From positions 7,998,001-8,062,000 of the forward strand of contig NZ_CP043661.1 in the NCBI RefSeq assembly GCF_014217565.1: a stretch of 64,000 bases of DNA. Reading direction: 5' to 3'. A program made the translations under genes and the position numbers. Shown in pieces: positions 15,877-24,884 of the stretch (position 1 is the first letter of the stretch; each line of letters begins with the position of its first letter). Under the pieces are notes generated by a model. It was not told the origin of the DNA, searched no databases, and saw only the letters and a program-made list of their open reading frames with translations. This DNA is from Kribbella qitaiheensis. Its GTDB lineage: Bacteria > Actinomycetota > Actinomycetes > Propionibacteriales > Kribbellaceae.

Positions 15877-16572
15877 ATGCGTTTCGGGGTGCTCGGACCG
15901 GTGACGGCCTGGACCGACGACGGTGTCGCCGTCACGGTGCCGGGGCTGAAGGTGCGAGGCCTACTCGCCGATCTCCTCGTGCACGAGGGACGCCCGGTGC
16001 CCGCGGACCGGTTGATCGACGACCTCTGGGGCGACGACCTGCCCGGCAACCCGGCAGGGACGCTTTCGGCGAAGGTCTCGCAGCTACGCCGCGCTTTCGA
16101 GGACGCGGAGCCGGGCAGTCGTGCCCTGGTCGTGTCGGGGCCTGCTGGGTACTCCCTGAAGGTCGACAGCGCCAGCTATGACGTACTGCGGTTTGCGGCG
16201 CATCTGGAGGAAGGCCGGCTGGGGGAGGCGCTCCAGCTTTGGCGCGGCCCGGCGTACGCGGACTTCGCGGACGAGGCGTTCGTGGAGACGACCGTGGCGC
16301 GCCTCGCGGAGCTACGGCTAACTGCGCAGGAGGACCACTTCGAAGCGCGGTTGGCGGCGGCCGACTATGCCGTGAGCGAGCTGGCGGACCTGCTGGCGCA
16401 GTACCCGCTGCGCGAGCGCCTCCGGGCCACGCATATGAGGGCGCTGTACTGGGCGGGACGGCAGAGTGAGGCGCTGGAGAGCTACGAGCAGGTACGCCGG
16501 TTGCTGGCGGAGGACCTGGGGCTGGACCCGAGCCCGGAGCTTGTCGAATTGCAGCGATCGATCCTGGCCTAG
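15877..16572 (+). CDS. SARP/AfsR-type regulator, N-terminal part ending at an in-frame amber codon
   Basis: A 231-aa protein comprising an OmpR-like winged helix (MRFGVLGPVTAW, GRPVPADRLIDDLWGDD, SAKVSQLRRAFED) and a bacterial transcriptional activation domain of TPR-like helices (ALQLWRGPAYADFADE, EQVRRLLAEDLGLDP). This is the complete DNA-binding and BTAD module found alone in small SARPs and at the N-terminus of AfsR-type regulators. It ends LQRSILA at TAG 16570-16572, after which the same frame continues without interruption into an ATPase domain. It could still work as a stand-alone SARP. Target genes are not evident; such regulators usually activate secondary-metabolite genes. Confidence 0.85.
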   Translation: MRFGVLGPVTAWTDDGVAVTVPGLKVRGLLADLLVHEGRPVPADRLIDDLWGDDLPGNPAGTLSAKVSQLRRAFEDAEPGSRALVVSGPAGYSLKVDSASYDVLRFAAHLEEGRLGEALQLWRGPAYADFADEAFVETTVARLAELRLTAQEDHFEARLAAADYAVSELADLLAQYPLRERLRATHMRALYWAGRQSEALESYEQVRRLLAEDLGLDPSPELVELQRSILA

Positions 16573-19026
16573 GACCTGCCGCGGGAACTGCACCAGGGTG
16601 GGCAGCGGGGGTCGTCGCGGGACGAGCGCCAGCAGCGCGGGTTATCGCGAGATCTGTCGCAGCACGATGCAGAGCCTCGGCGTAGGAGCAATCTGCCGGC
16701 GCAGCTGACGGAGCTCATCGGACGGTCGGAGGCCGTCGACGAGATCAGGTCGCGCTTGTCCACTGACCGGCTGCTGACCCTCACTGGTCCAGGTGGGGTA
16801 GGGAAGACTCGACTGGCTCTTGCTTCGGCCGCTGGCGTGATCGACAGGTTCCCGGACGGCGTGGTCCTGGTCGAGCTGGCTGCTGTAGCACCGGATGCGC
16901 TCGACGTCGCCGGGTCGCTCACTGACGCAGTACAGGCTGCTCTGGAACTGCGGGATGCAGGTGGTGCAGGGGAGCCCGCGGTGGCTCGGCTGGCTGCGGC
17001 ATTGGGGGAGCGGCTGTTGGTGTTGGACAACTGCGAGCACGTCATCGACGAAGCGGCTGCGCTGATTGACCGGCTGCTGGCAGCTGCACCTGGCCTGCGG
17101 GTGCTTGCGACGAGCCGTGAGCCGCTAGGCCTTGCCGGCGAAGCCGTGTGGAGTGTGCCGACGCTAGAGGTTCCCGGGGCTGGGGCTGACCTAGAGAATC
17201 TCGCAGAGCTCAGTGCGGTGCGGTTGTTCATTGCCCGTGCAGTTGCTGCGGACAGAAGCTTCGCGTTGGATGCCGAGTCCGCTCCTGCCGTCTCGGTGCT
17301 TTGCCGGCGACTCGACGGGATCCCGCTCGCCCTGGAGCTTGCAGCGACTCGTGTACGCGCGCTGGGTGTCGATGGCATGGTCGCCCGACTCGACGACCGG
17401 TTCCGGCTGCTCGCGACCGGTCACCGAGGAGCTGCGCCTCGCCAGCAGACGTTGATGGCGATGATCGACTGGAGCTGGGATCTGCTGTCTCCTGAGGAGC
17501 AGGCCATACTCCGGCGACTCGCAGTACACGCAGACGGCTGTACTGCGGATGCCGCCGAGCAAGTGTGCTCGGAACCCGGCGCACTCGACATACTCATCCG
17601 TCTCGTCGACCGGTCGCTCGTAGTAGTACAGGCAGGTGGTCGCTACCGACTGCTGGAGTCAGTAGCCGCGTACTGCGTCGCCAAGCTCCGCGACGCCGGC
17701 GAACTCGAGCAAACGCGACTGAGCCATCGCCAGTACTACGTGGAGCTGGCTGAGCTGGCGCGACCTCACCTGTATGGCGGCGAGCAACGTCTGTGGCTTC
17801 AGCGATTGGATGACGAGTCCGGCAACCTCCGGAGTGCGCTGGACGGCGCTGTAGCGGATGGCGACCACGAGTTGGCTACTCGGCTCGTGGAGGCGCTCGG
17901 CTGGTACTGGTTCCTGCGTGGCCGGTTCGCCGAGGCGAGGCGTTCGCTGGAGGCAGTTCCCGATTCCCCTGCGGTGGCAGCGTGGTTGTCAGGGTTCATG
18001 TATCTGCAGGGCGACGCCGCTGCGGCCGCAGTACGGGATCGCTGCTTGCTGGATGTGGATGCACGGGCCGAGTGGTGGATGTCCTTCACCGGCAGCGATG
18101 CGGGTGACCTCGCGAAGTGCTTGGAGATGCTGGAGCACTCGCTGAAGTCCTTTACCGCCGACGGCGATCAGTGGGGAGTCGCTGCAGTGCTGGTGGCTCG
18201 GGCGAAGCACGCACATGTCCGTGCTGATCAGAAGGCCTTGGAGAGCGACGCTTCGGAGAGTGCGGCGATCTTCGGGACGCTCGGCGACCGGTGGGGCTTG
18301 CTGCAGGCAACCGCTTGGCTCGGTGCGCAGGCAGAGCTGACAGGTGACTTCGATGAAGCAACGCGACTCCATGCGGAGGGCCTTCGGATGGCGGAGGAGC
18401 TGGGCTCGTGGCCGGAGGTCGCTGCCGAGCTTGGCTGGCTAGGGTGGACCGCTGTCCGGCAGGGCGACTACGCGGCTGCGCGCGAGTACGGCGTACGGGG
18501 GCTGCGGTTGGCGACCGAGCAGGGGCACAGGGCGGCGCAGGCTCTGACGGAGCTTGTACTGGGGTTCGCGGCACGGCGTTCGGGAGATCTGGATGAAGCG
18601 GAGCGCTGTCTGCAGGACTTGGTGGATGCTGCGCGCCGGCAGGATCAGCCGGTGCTCTACCTGTCGATCGTGTTGGACGAGCTCGGCTTCACCTACGAGC
18701 TGGGTGGGTCGTACGCGAAGGCTCGGGCGCTGCATGCGGAGGCGTTCCGGATCTCACAGGACTACGGGTCGACCCGTGCCATGTGCTGGGCGCTGGAGGG
18801 ACTCGCTGCCGCCCTCGTGGACGAGCCGGAGCTCGCGGCGTGCCTACTGGGTGCTGCTGCCACTGTCGGAGCAGCAGAGGACTACGTAGTGACCGCGGCA
18901 GAGGCCGGAGACTTGGAGCGCGCTACTGCCCGAGTGACGGGCTTCGACGCCGCCTACGCGCGAGGCAGTGAGTTGTCGCTGGAGGAAGCCTTCGCTCTGG
19001 TGTCAGAGGTAGAGATCTCCAGCTAG
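16573..19026 (+). pseudogene. NB-ARC/AAA ATPase-TPR portion of AfsR-type regulator, separated by in-frame TAG
   Basis: The reading frame of the upstream SARP continues directly past the amber codon (DLPRELHQGGQ, then RRRSNLPAQLTELIGR) into a STAND ATPase. Walker A is LTGPGGVGKTRLALA, Walker B is RLLVLDNCEHV, followed by LATSREPLGL and LDGIPLALELAA, then a winged helix and TPR-like repeats to residue 1049 of the combined frame. LPAQLTELIGR is the standard sequence just before this ATPase. The only start candidate after the stop with any coding sense (TTG 16756) would delete that pre-ATPase block, so independent translation is doubtful. A CAG-to-TAG change is the simplest explanation. Confidence 0.8.
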
Positions 19027-19172
19027 GTCCAGCGCCATCCGGTCCTTGTAGCTGCCGGTCGGGTTGCCGCCTTCCAGCTTCACCAGCACCCGTACGGCGC
19101 CCGCCGACACGATCTGCTGCAGCTGGACGAGGGAGTGTCGCTGATGGTCTGCAGTACCGAGTCGAGGATCAC
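19027..19172 (-). pseudogene. Remnant of a PLP-dependent cysteine-synthase-like gene (N-terminus only)
   Basis: Minus-strand translation from GTG 19172 reads VILDSVLQTISDTP. After a one-base shift it continues LVQLQQIVSAGAVRVLVKLE and GGNPTGSYKDRMAL, the N-terminus of cysteine/threonine-synthase-type enzymes including the PLP lysine in SYKDR. A C is missing at the usual TPL position. The remaining 85% of the gene is absent: the match stops at the end of the regulator frame. It is a truncated, frameshifted relic. Confidence 0.7.
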
Positions 19173-19184
19173 TGGCGTTGCCGT

Positions 19185-19616
19185 TCAGTCCGCGAAGATT
19201 GCTGGTACGTCGGCGACGAGGCGGCCGAGGCTGCGGGTGAAGCGGTCGCGCTCGGTGGCGGGGAGGTCCTCCAGGAGCCCTTCGAGGCGCACGGTCAGTT
19301 GCTGGTGGAACTTGTGGACCGCATCGGCTCCGGCCGGGGTCAGGGTCACCTTGACGACACGGCGATCGCGCGGATCACCCTCCCGTACTACGAGGCCGCG
19401 GTGCTCGGCGCGGTCGACCAAGCCGGTCAGGCTGGACCGCTCGAGCCCCAGCACGCCAGAGAGGTCTGCCATGCCAAGGGACTCTTCGGTGAGGGCGCAC
19501 AGCATCTGGGCCTGGGCGACAGTGAGGTCGCAACCGCGCCCGACCTCGGCGTACACGTTCTGCACCAGGAAGGTCAGGCGGACCAGGCCGCTGGCCGCGC
19601 CGAGGGTCTCCTTCAT
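19185..19616 (-). CDS. MarR-family transcriptional regulator
   Basis: A 143-aa winged-helix repressor. The DNA-binding core reads LTVAQAQMLCALTEES, the recognition helix region is LERSSLTGLVDRAEHRGLV, and the wing has GDPRDRRVVKVTLT. The DPRDRR wing is the family hallmark. The ATG follows GAGGAGG. The gene is divergent from the LLM-hemerythrin gene, and two copies of the palindromic word CGTGGCACGAA lie between them, so it most likely represses both itself and that oxidoreductase in response to a small ligand. This pairing is inference from position. Confidence 0.88.
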   Translation of the reverse strand: MKETLGAASGLVRLTFLVQNVYAEVGRGCDLTVAQAQMLCALTEESLGMADLSGVLGLERSSLTGLVDRAEHRGLVVREGDPRDRRVVKVTLTPAGADAVHKFHQQLTVRLEGLLEDLPATERDRFTRSLGRLVADVPAIFAD

Positions 19617-19655
19617 CCTGCCTCCTCTCGTCGGTGCCGGTTCCGCTTGTGATTG

Positions 19656-19705
19656 TTCGTGGCACGAAGTAATTTGTTCGTCAGGTCAATATTACGTGGC
19701 ACGAA
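19656..19705. promoter_or_regulatory. Candidate MarR operators (paired CGTGGCACGAA)
   Basis: TTCGTGGCACGAA at 19656-19668 is a 13-bp palindrome around one central G. A second, less symmetric copy (ACGTGGCACGAA) is at 19694-19705, 37 nt downstream. TTGTTCGT also recurs at about 19673. The sites lie in the only AT-richer stretch of the divergent promoter region. Confidence 0.6.
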
Positions 19706-19721
19706 AGATCTGGAGCAATGA

Positions 19722-21395
19722 ATGGCGGACTACGGGCACGAGCTGGTCTTCGGCACGTTCCTGACCCCGGCGGTGGAGAACCCCGAGCGGGTCATCGCCC
19801 TGGCGCAGCTGACCGAGCAGGTCGGGCTCGACCTGGTCACTGTGCAGGACCATCCGTACCAGCCGCGGCTGCTGGACGCGTGGACGCTGCTGTCGGTCAT
19901 CGCTTCACACACGCAGACCGTGAAGGTCGCGACGAATGTGGCGAACCTGCCGCTGCGGCACCCCGTAGTACTGGCTCGCAGCGTTGCCACGCTCGACCTG
20001 ATCACTGGCGGCCGGGTCGAGCTCGGCCTGGGGGCGGGCGGGTTCCGGGACGCGGTCGCGGCCAACGCGGGGCCGCGTCTGACGGCGGGGGAGAGCGTCG
20101 AGGCGCTGGAGGAGGCGCTGGCGATCATCCGCGAGGTGTGGACGCCTGAGGGTGGCGGCATTCGTCTGGCGGGCAAGCACTACGAGATGGCCGGGGCGAA
20201 GCGGGGGCCGGCTCCTTCGCATGACGTCGAGATCTGGCTTGGCGCGTACAAGCCGCGGATGCTTGGGGTGACCGGACGGCTTGCTGACGGGTGGCTGCCG
20301 AGCAGTTCGTACACGCCGCCAGAGGTGCTTGCGGAGATGAACAAGATCATCGACGAAGCCGCTGTGGAGGCTGGACGCTCGCCGGCTGAGGTGCGGCGGC
20401 TGTACAACGTCTCGGGGCGGTTCGGGAACGGTAGTGGGTTCCTGCAGGGGTCCGAGGCGCACTGGATCGAGCAGTTGGCCGAGCTGACTGCGACTGAGGG
20501 GATGAGCACGTACGTGCTGGCGTCGGACGACCCAGACGACGTCCGCCGCTTCGCCGACGTCGCCGCCGGAGTACGAGAGGCCGTAGCAGCCGAGCGCGCA
20601 GGCGCTGTCGCGCTAGAGCGTCCTGTGACCGGGGCTGCGGCCGTCGAGGGTCCTGCGACTGCGGCGGCTTCTGCCGCGACGTCGGCGGCACCTGCTGCGG
20701 AGCCCGGGAGTGCTGCGACTGGCGCCGCCACCGTGAGTGCTGCTGTGTCGGCGGCTCCTGCCGCAGCTGGCGGCGCGGCTGCTGCGGCCCGTACGGGTGG
20801 GTTCAGCGTGGTGGCGACGCCTGCGCCCGCAGTACGGCGTAGTGCTGTGCAGCCGTGGGATGAGTCGGACCGGCCGACCGGACCTGCGCTGGACCCCAGC
20901 CGGAGCTACGCGCCTCACCAGCTTGCGTCAGGGCAGCACCTGATCGACGTACACGACCATCTGCGAGCTGAGCTCGAGCAGATCAGGGACCTGGTCGAGC
21001 AGGTGGCCGCGGGCTCCATGGGAGTCGGCGCGGCGCGGTCGCACATCAACACCATGACGATGCGGCAGAACAACTGGACGCTCGGCGTGTACTGCGAGTC
21101 GTACTGCCGTCTCGTCACCACGCATCACTCGATCGAGGACGCATCCCTGTTCCCGCGACTCCGCCGCGCCGACCCAGCACTCACACCGGTCGTCAACCGC
21201 CTCCAGGAAGAGCACCTGGTCATCCACGACGTCCTGGAGGGCGTCGACAAGGCCTTGGTGGCGCTAGTGGACGGCTCAGGTGACATAGACGGTCTCAGAG
21301 CCGCCGTAGACCTCCTGGACGACACCCTCCTGTCGCACCTCTCGTACGAAGAGCGCGAACTAGTAGAACCCCTGGCCCGCCTCGGCGTGATGTAA
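19722..21395 (+). CDS. LLM-class flavin/F420-dependent oxidoreductase fused to a hemerythrin domain
   Basis: A 557-aa fusion. Residues 1-290 are a luciferase-like TIM barrel (HELVFGTFLTPA, LVTVQDHPYQPRLLDAW, RVELGLGAGGFRDA, EIWLGAYKPRML) of the type that binds F420 or FMN. An Ala/Pro/Gly-rich linker of about 80 residues follows. The C-terminal 165 residues are a four-helix hemerythrin domain with iron ligands in VHDHLRAELEQI, THHSIEDASLFP, EEHLVIHDVLEG and LSHLSYEERELV. Such a fusion could couple a reduced-flavin reaction to oxygen or iron sensing. It is divergent from the MarR gene. ATG 19722 follows GGAG. Confidence 0.88.
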   Translation: MADYGHELVFGTFLTPAVENPERVIALAQLTEQVGLDLVTVQDHPYQPRLLDAWTLLSVIASHTQTVKVATNVANLPLRHPVVLARSVATLDLITGGRVELGLGAGGFRDAVAANAGPRLTAGESVEALEEALAIIREVWTPEGGGIRLAGKHYEMAGAKRGPAPSHDVEIWLGAYKPRMLGVTGRLADGWLPSSSYTPPEVLAEMNKIIDEAAVEAGRSPAEVRRLYNVSGRFGNGSGFLQGSEAHWIEQLAELTATEGMSTYVLASDDPDDVRRFADVAAGVREAVAAERAGAVALERPVTGAAAVEGPATAAASAATSAAPAAEPGSAATGAATVSAAVSAAPAAAGGAAAAARTGGFSVVATPAPAVRRSAVQPWDESDRPTGPALDPSRSYAPHQLASGQHLIDVHDHLRAELEQIRDLVEQVAAGSMGVGAARSHINTMTMRQNNWTLGVYCESYCRLVTTHHSIEDASLFPRLRRADPALTPVVNRLQEEHLVIHDVLEGVDKALVALVDGSGDIDGLRAAVDLLDDTLLSHLSYEERELVEPLARLGVM

Positions 21396-21405
21396 CACCA
21401 CCTCC

Positions 21406-21453
21406 GTGCATCAGGTGAGTACTTCTCGCGCGAGAAGTACTCACCTCGTGCAC
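21406..21453. terminator. 48-nt near-perfect palindrome between convergent genes
   Basis: The central 32-34 nt (GGTGAGTACTTCTCGC and its exact complement) form a perfect palindrome centred between 21429 and 21430. Outer arms GTGCA and TGCAC extend it with a two-base mismatch. It would fold into a stem of about 20 bp with essentially no loop. Location between two stop codons suggests bidirectional termination, but a protein-binding site is equally possible. Confidence 0.7.
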
Positions 21454-21483
21454 AAAGCGCTCGGTGCGTGCGGCGGCCCTTCG

Positions 21484-22110
21484 CTACTTCGCTTCGCCGA
21501 GGAGGGAGGCGAGGATATCGAGGAGGCGGAGGGTGGGGGCCTCGGCGAGCAGCCGGGCGGCGGAGGTGGCCGGCTCGGCGATCAGGCGGACCTGGAGCAG
21601 CTTGAAGTCGCGGACGTTCGCCGGGTTGACCAGGTCGCGGTGCACGGCGGCCAGGAAGTCGGGGCCGGCGGAGGCGTCGCTGTAGGTCATCCGGATGAAG
21701 CTGTCGCTGACGGGGAAGAGATATGGCCGCTTGAGGTGCAGCAGCTTGGCCTTCTTCGCGTGGCCGAAGCCGCGGTGGCCGGAGAACTTCTCGTCGAGCT
21801 CGGTGGCCGCCTCGAACAGCGGGCTGCCGGGCGCGGCGTCCTCGAGTCGCGCGTCGACCGGGACCGCGGCGAACTCCTTGTCCGCTTCCACCTCGAGCAG
21901 CCAGACGATGTCCAGGGCGCGGAGATCCGACCCGATCAGCATCGTCCGGGCCAGATCCTCCAACATGATTCGATCCGGGTCGGACCCGCCGATGTTATTC
22001 ATTCCGGGCAGACCGTCGTAGTACTTGAGCACCGCGCCGTTCGTCTCGGCGTACAGCCGCAGCTGCGCGATTGCCTCGTCCACGACGATCTTCCTACTGC
22101 CGATGTTCAT
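21484..22110 (-). CDS. DUF6308-like hypothetical protein
   Basis: A 208-aa soluble protein starting MNIGSRKIVVDEAIAQLR, with YYDGLPGMNN, LLEVEADKEFAAVPVDA, RPYLFPVSDSFIRM and a mostly helical C-terminus. The pattern resembles actinobacterial DUF6308 proteins, a family without known function; I hold that name loosely. ATG 22110 is preferred over a GTG five codons upstream because of the GAGGG spacing. The gene stands alone, convergent with the LLM-hemerythrin gene across a long palindrome. The roughly 260 nt upstream to 22369 contain no gene I can support. Confidence 0.6.
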   Translation of the reverse strand: MNIGSRKIVVDEAIAQLRLYAETNGAVLKYYDGLPGMNNIGGSDPDRIMLEDLARTMLIGSDLRALDIVWLLEVEADKEFAAVPVDARLEDAAPGSPLFEAATELDEKFSGHRGFGHAKKAKLLHLKRPYLFPVSDSFIRMTYSDASAGPDFLAAVHRDLVNPANVRDFKLLQVRLIAEPATSAARLLAEAPTLRLLDILASLLGEAK

Positions 22111-22369
22111 GAGCCACACCCTCACACTCTTCGTGGCAGACCCGCCAGCCGGATTGGGCGATCCGACTCCGAATCCGAGCTACATCCGGATGCGGTGCAT
22201 CGTAGGGGACGGCCGAGTGACCCCCGGCACAGGGTGACATGCCCACTTGTCCACAGCCTGTAACCATCCAGCCCATCCAACCCAGGAGCTCCGTAAACTC
22301 TCCGTCACACCCTTTCACAAACCAGGGCCCACCTGCCTACCTCCAGCCTTCTTTCTCCTCTGGTTTTGG

Positions 22370-24649
22370 TCAGGCGACGGTGAGGGTGCTGGTGATGGGG
22401 CTGGTGGAGGCGGTCCACCAGCGGAGGGCGCCGTCGGAGGTGGAGCCAGTCATGGTCCAGGTGTAGGTGCCTTTGGGGACGAGGGCGCCGGCGGTGTTGC
22501 GGGCGTCCCAGGAGAGGACGGCGCGGCCGGTGGTGTTGGCGCAGTTGAAGGTGCGTACGACGGTGGTGCCGGAGCGGATCGTCAGCGTGCAGGTGGGGAG
22601 CGCTTTGCTGAACGGGAAGTCGGGGGTCCAGCGGTCGTTGACGCCGTCGCCGTTCGGGGTGATGGTCGACGAGCCGAGCGCGTTGCCGAGGTAGCGGGGC
22701 GGGTCGACGAAGGTGGAGTTCGGGGCGAGCCGGGCGACGCCGTCCGTGCCGATCCACGCCAGCAGCTCGTCGTGGGCGTCGAAGGCGTTCGGGCCGACAC
22801 CGCCGTAGTACGTGCCGATGGTGCCGATCGCGGTGGTCCCGAGCCGCAGCTCGCGCAGCAGCGACGGCGAGCCGCCGTACGTGCCCGGGATGCCGTAGAC
22901 GGCGTGGCCGCCGGTGAGCTTCATCCGGACGGCGACGTTCGTGGTGCCCACCCGCGTGGCCGCGGCCATCGTCACCATGTTGCGGAAGGCAACCATGCCC
23001 TTGGTGCAGCCGGCGATCACGCATTCGGACCAGCCGACGTACGAACCGAAGACGCCGATCGCGCCGACACCGTACCCGGCTGCCTTCACCGTGACGGTCT
23101 TGTTGCTGGACAGATCGCGGCGGTAGATCGAGCCATCGCGGTTCGACCACACGACGTACGAGCCCCAGAGCGCCCATTTTGTGGTGGTGGCATCGCCGAG
23201 TCGCGTACTGGTCCCCGTCCGCAGGTCGTACAGCATCGCCGATTTGGTCCCGTACTGCGGGCAGCCGGGCGCGCACGGATCTCCGGTCAACTCCGCCCGC
23301 GTCCACAAGACCCGCGTCCCGGAGACGGTGAAGGTGCCGTCCTGGATGGTCGCGGTCGCCGTGGATGCGAAGACGAGCCGGTCGGGCTCACCGTCGGCAC
23401 GGACAAGCAGGCGGTCCGTGCCCTCACCTTGCCAGGTGCGTAGCAGGAGCCGGCCACCGTCGGCGCCGAGTTGCCAGGCGGCAGGGCCCTTGTTCACCGA
23501 AGGGCCGAGCGTGATCGTCGTTGCAGATTTCGAATAGGTCCGGGTGTGCAGCATGACCTGCGGCAGGCCCGGTTGCGGTGCGGGCGCGTCCGAGTCGATA
23601 TAGGCAACCTTCGACGCGTCGACCGCGATCGCGCTGGCGTAGGGCGGATAGTGCGGGAGCGTGACCACGCGTTCGAGCGCGGCTGGATCTGCGGCTGACG
23701 GACCACGATCGATGGTGGTGTCGACACCGAGCCGCACGAAGTAGAAGGCGGTTCCGTCCGAGGCGAGCGTTTGTACCGCCGGCAGCCTGCTTGGGGTGCC
23801 ACCGGCTGCGGGCACGGTGGTTGCGGTGCAGTCAGAATCCACGCAGTTGACGTATCCCGTCGCGGTACTCGTGACGGCCATGCCGACGAACCAATCGCGG
23901 CCGACCGGGATGTCCTGACTGCTCGGTTGTCCCAGGATCCTGCGGTGAATGATCAGGGGGTCGTCGGTGCCCGCTCCCTCGACCCACGCGATCACGTTGC
24001 CCACCAGGGTCGTGTAGTTGTAGACGTAATCGTCGGTGTCGACCAGGCGGGCGGTCGCCGGGGTGGCGAAGGAGTGGTACTCGAGTACGTGAACGCCACC
24101 GTTGCCGGCATGGGTGGTGACCTCGACGAGGAAGCCGGTCGCGTCAGCTGTGAGCAAGCGCGCTGTCGGGATCGTCGTCAGGGTCCGGATCGTGCAGCCG
24201 GTCGAGCCGGCGGTGACGAGCTGGATGACGCCGGCGCTGTCGGCGCGGACCCAGCCCGTTGGAATGAATGCCCGTTGCTGCCCGGCCGTCGGGCAGCTGT
24301 GCAGGGTCGGGTCCGAGATCGTGCGGTACGTCGTGTTGGTGTCGTTGTTGTCGCGGGAGAAGATCATCGAACCGCTGATCGCGGTGGTGTTGTTGGAGAC
24401 CTGGAAGCTGGGTGCGCCGGTTGGTTTGACCCACGTCGTGATGCTGAGCCCGGAGTCGAGGCCGCGGGTGTCGTAGAGGAGTCCGGCGGTGCTCGCGGAC
24501 ATCGAGAAGACTCGTGCGTGGCCGGTCGGTGTCCCATCGAGCAGCACCGTGCCGACCGGATCAGCCGCAGCCGCCCCGCCGACGAGCGTGGCGCCGACCA
24601 ACAGCGCCCCGAGTCCGATCGCGATCGATCGCAAAGCCTTCACCGGCAT
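22370..24649 (-). CDS. Large secreted protein: beta-propeller-like repeats plus FlgD/CHU_C-type C-terminal domain
   Basis: A 759-aa exported protein. The signal peptide is ALRSIAIGLGALLVGATLVG, with cleavage near GAAAADP. The body consists of repeated beta-rich units with W-x-x-x-Y-V-V-W-S-type strands (WALWGSYVVWSNRD, VGAIGVFGSYVGWSE), as in TolB/YncE-like propellers. The C-terminus has STITPNGDGVNDRW, the SPNGDGVND-type motif of CHU_C modules, and LSWDARNTAGALVPKGTYTW, typical of FlgD-like Ig domains that anchor or present secreted proteins. ATG 24649 has GAGGGGAG upstream. It is probably surface-exposed; ligand unknown. About 200 nt without features separate it from the exporter gene. Confidence 0.75.
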   Translation of the reverse strand: MPVKALRSIAIGLGALLVGATLVGGAAAADPVGTVLLDGTPTGHARVFSMSASTAGLLYDTRGLDSGLSITTWVKPTGAPSFQVSNNTTAISGSMIFSRDNNDTNTTYRTISDPTLHSCPTAGQQRAFIPTGWVRADSAGVIQLVTAGSTGCTIRTLTTIPTARLLTADATGFLVEVTTHAGNGGVHVLEYHSFATPATARLVDTDDYVYNYTTLVGNVIAWVEGAGTDDPLIIHRRILGQPSSQDIPVGRDWFVGMAVTSTATGYVNCVDSDCTATTVPAAGGTPSRLPAVQTLASDGTAFYFVRLGVDTTIDRGPSAADPAALERVVTLPHYPPYASAIAVDASKVAYIDSDAPAPQPGLPQVMLHTRTYSKSATTITLGPSVNKGPAAWQLGADGGRLLLRTWQGEGTDRLLVRADGEPDRLVFASTATATIQDGTFTVSGTRVLWTRAELTGDPCAPGCPQYGTKSAMLYDLRTGTSTRLGDATTTKWALWGSYVVWSNRDGSIYRRDLSSNKTVTVKAAGYGVGAIGVFGSYVGWSECVIAGCTKGMVAFRNMVTMAAATRVGTTNVAVRMKLTGGHAVYGIPGTYGGSPSLLRELRLGTTAIGTIGTYYGGVGPNAFDAHDELLAWIGTDGVARLAPNSTFVDPPRYLGNALGSSTITPNGDGVNDRWTPDFPFSKALPTCTLTIRSGTTVVRTFNCANTTGRAVLSWDARNTAGALVPKGTYTWTMTGSTSDGALRWWTASTSPITSTLTVA

Positions 24650-24884
24650 GTCGCGCTCCCCTCGGGTGATCCTCACTCAGACGATGCAGAGCCCACCCTG
24701 AAAGTTGCGAGCGAGTCGGCGGAGCTCGCGCCGGACGTAGCCGGCCTGCGTTCCCGCGAGTTCTCCGATCCCGGTCAGGCCTGGATCGGCCGAGAGGGCG
24801 GCGTACGGACGCAGAGCGTCACCGGGTCCGGCTGGCCCCGTACACCGGCGCCGGGCCGCGCGGCGTCGTACGGGTCTGGCGGCG

